From: Caldifarciminota bacterium 4484_100
Lineage (GTDB): Bacteria; Hydrothermota; Tepidihabitantia; SM23-42
DNA length: 7,455 nt
Direction of reading: 5' to 3'
Assembly: GCA_002049785.1 (NCBI GenBank)
Contig: MUKB01000116.1
Coordinates: forward strand, 1-7,455
In this document: positions 6,101-7,455 of the stretch, one piece after another
Layout: each line of letters begins with the position of its first letter
How positions within the stretch are numbered: the stretch's first letter is position 1
Notes under the pieces: model-generated
What the model was told of the DNA's origin: nothing
What the model saw: the letters and a program-made list of their open reading frames with translations, nothing else
Database searches by the model: none
Position numbers and translations under genes: made by a program

Positions 6101-7455
6101 ATGAAGAAGAGATTGGTTTCAATCCAGGATTTATACAAGATAAAATTTTTAAGGGAGCTCAGTTTGGCTCCATCTGCAGATATGGTCGCCTATACAGTGG
6201 AATGGCTCGATTACAAAAAGAATACCTACTACTCAAACCTCTATGTGGTCGATTCCAAAGGCAGGGTTCGACACTATATTCGCGGCAACAAAAAGGTGAG
6301 AAGTCCAGCCTGGTCTCCGGATGGAAGATATATCTCTTTTATTATGTCAGAAAAAGAGAAACAGAATATCTGGTTGATTCCGGTTGATGGAGGCGAACCG
6401 TTCTGTCTCACCCGAACCAAGGGTACATTCGGACGGTATGTCTGGACCCCGGATGGTCGATATATTGTCTGTGAATTTACCAGGGAAAAAATTGATAAGG
6501 AGAGAATCTTAGAAAAAGGTAAACCACCCCTTTATTATTATATAAAAAGGTCCTGGTATAAACTTGACGGCAAGGGCATATTACCTGAAGAGAAACAGCA
6601 TATCTGGCGTGTGAATACAAAGACCGGTAAGATGAAACAACTCACATCTGGGAAGAACGGCGACTCTGCACCGAACATATCACCGGATGGAAAGAAGATA
6701 GTTTTTGTCTCTAATCGTAATGAACCGTTCGAAGAGAAGTTGCTCTATACTGATATCTTTGTGATTGATATAGACGGTAAGAACGAGATGAAGGTGAAAA
6801 CATTGGCCGGGCCCAAGGACCTTCCTACATTCCTTGCGGACAACAGAACGATAATCTATGTAGGTACAAGATATCCGAATGACTATGCAGGCTGGCGTAA
6901 CAACTATATCTGGGCGACCCGGGTCAAAGATGGGCGTTCGATAAATCTGACCCGTTCCTTAGACCGCACGGTCAGGGATCGGGTACTCGATGACCTGGGT
7001 CATCCGGACGGTGATGCACCGAAACCATCTTCTGATGGCAGGACGATATACTTTACCGCAACCGATTATGGAAATACATTTCTTTATGGTGTGGATGTCA
7101 GCTCAAAAAGGGTATTTAAGTATTATAATGAACCAGGAAGGATATATGGTTTTGATTATGATGGTAAGGATACATTCGTGTTTGCTAAGAGCACCTCTAC
7201 AGATCCAGGAGATATCTACCTCCTGAAGAACGGAAGGTGCCGAAGGTTGACCGAAGTCAATAAAAGATATCTACAGACGCATCGGATTGTTCGGCCTGAA
7301 GAATTTAGGTTCAAAGGATATAAGGGAAGGGAGATACAGGGCTGGATATTGAAGCCGCCGAATTTTAATAAGAAGAGGAGATATCCGCTTTTGGTTCAGA
7401 TTCATGGTGGTCCACATTTTGCTTACGGGAACTCATTCTTCCACGAATTTCAGGT
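6101..7455 (+). CDS. S9-family prolyl oligopeptidase-type serine peptidase (YuxL/acylaminoacyl-peptidase-like), 3'-truncated
   Basis: The frame is open from the ATG at 6101 to the right edge, 451 codons plus two bases. Family members are about 640-680 residues, so roughly 200 are missing. The visible part is the beta-propeller with repeated PDG blade motifs: WSPDGRYISF (71-80), WTPDGRYIV (115-123), ISPDGKKIVF (193-202) and SSDGRTIYF (310-318). It then enters the alpha/beta-hydrolase domain at EIQGWILKPP and YPLLVQIHGGPHFAYG (428-443), where HGGP is the oxyanion-hole motif. The catalytic Ser (GxSxGG), Asp and His lie beyond the window. Such enzymes cleave short peptides or acylated amino acids from peptide ends, with the propeller gating access. 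No signal peptide is seen (MKKRLVSIQDLYKIKFL), so it is expected in the cytoplasm. It lies 10 bases after the TPR gene, so it is probably co-transcribed, but its link to envelope work is unproven. Confidence 0.92.
   Translation, partial: MKKRLVSIQDLYKIKFLRELSLAPSADMVAYTVEWLDYKKNTYYSNLYVVDSKGRVRHYIRGNKKVRSPAWSPDGRYISFIMSEKEKQNIWLIPVDGGEPFCLTRTKGTFGRYVWTPDGRYIVCEFTREKIDKERILEKGKPPLYYYIKRSWYKLDGKGILPEEKQHIWRVNTKTGKMKQLTSGKNGDSAPNISPDGKKIVFVSNRNEPFEEKLLYTDIFVIDIDGKNEMKVKTLAGPKDLPTFLADNRTIIYVGTRYPNDYAGWRNNYIWATRVKDGRSINLTRSLDRTVRDRVLDDLGHPDGDAPKPSSDGRTIYFTATDYGNTFLYGVDVSSKRVFKYYNEPGRIYGFDYDGKDTFVFAKSTSTDPGDIYLLKNGRCRRLTEVNKRYLQTHRIVRPEEFRFKGYKGREIQGWILKPPNFNKKRRYPLLVQIHGGPHFAYGNSFFHEFQ

Larger units (their letters stand above)
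1..7455 (+). other. Single-direction, operon-like gene cluster
   Basis: All coding frames run on the + strand. Successive junctions are: 4-base overlap, 13-base gap, 11-base overlap, 20-base overlap, 1-base gap, 1-base gap and 10-base gap. No junction leaves room for a promoter or a hairpin terminator, so co-transcription of everything visible is likely, starting left of the window and ending right of it. Internal promoters inside coding sequence cannot be excluded by eye. Confidence 0.65.

Noticed and set aside
6202..7226. Short + strand open frames inside the 3' region
   Set aside because: They are out-of-frame shadows of the S9 peptidase, whose frame is continuous from 6101 to the edge with repeated PDG blade motifs.
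1..7455. Mobile element, CRISPR array, defence system, tRNA or riboswitch
   Set aside because: No transposase or integrase motif, direct-repeat array, cloverleaf-like segment or long untranslated leader was visible; coding genes fill the window.

Overview
The window is a protein-coding stretch with all genes on the + strand and almost no spacer DNA (the longest gap between genes is 13 bases). It reads as part of one operon-like cluster from a diderm (Gram-negative-type) bacterium. The diderm inference rests on an LptE-type lipoprotein, a component that only makes sense with an LPS-containing outer membrane. The DNA is moderately AT-rich, and AGA/AGG (Arg) and ATA (Ile) codons are frequent. 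Exported and non-exported TPR proteins of no named family sit beside LptE. This would suit an uncultivated lineage (a WOR-3/Stahlbacteria- or FCB-like group is a guess), but nothing in the window fixes the taxon.

Layout. Bases 1-1570 hold two tandem, colinear NAD(P)-dependent short-chain (extended SDR) nucleotide-sugar enzymes of the GDP-mannose dehydratase / GDP-4-keto-6-deoxymannose reductase type. The first lacks its N-terminus because the window starts inside it, and the two overlap by ATGA. Bases 1584-2678 encode a GT4-family glycosyltransferase. Bases 2668-4759 encode a TPR protein with an N-terminal export signal, followed in another frame by a second TPR stretch with no signal and no good start. 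The two may be one roughly 700-residue protein split by a single-base frame change near 3746-3789. Bases 4761-5231 encode the LptE-like lipoprotein and 5233-6090 a TPR protein without a signal. From 6101 to the window end runs the N-terminal two thirds of an S9-family serine peptidase (YuxL/acylaminoacyl-peptidase-like), cut before its catalytic serine.

How they may work together (inference). The SDR pair would make a GDP-6-deoxyhexose such as GDP-rhamnose. The GT4 enzyme would add a sugar to a surface glycan. LptE, with its partner LptD encoded elsewhere, would insert LPS in the outer membrane. The periplasmic TPR protein(s), next to lptE, are candidates for envelope-assembly scaffolds. The peptidase is probably a cytoplasmic housekeeping passenger.

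I saw no tRNA, rRNA, CRISPR array, insertion sequence, riboswitch, promoter or terminator. I did not find a clear new defence or mobile system. The most notable signals are the split TPR gene, the TPR-LptE-TPR arrangement and the diverged SDR pair.
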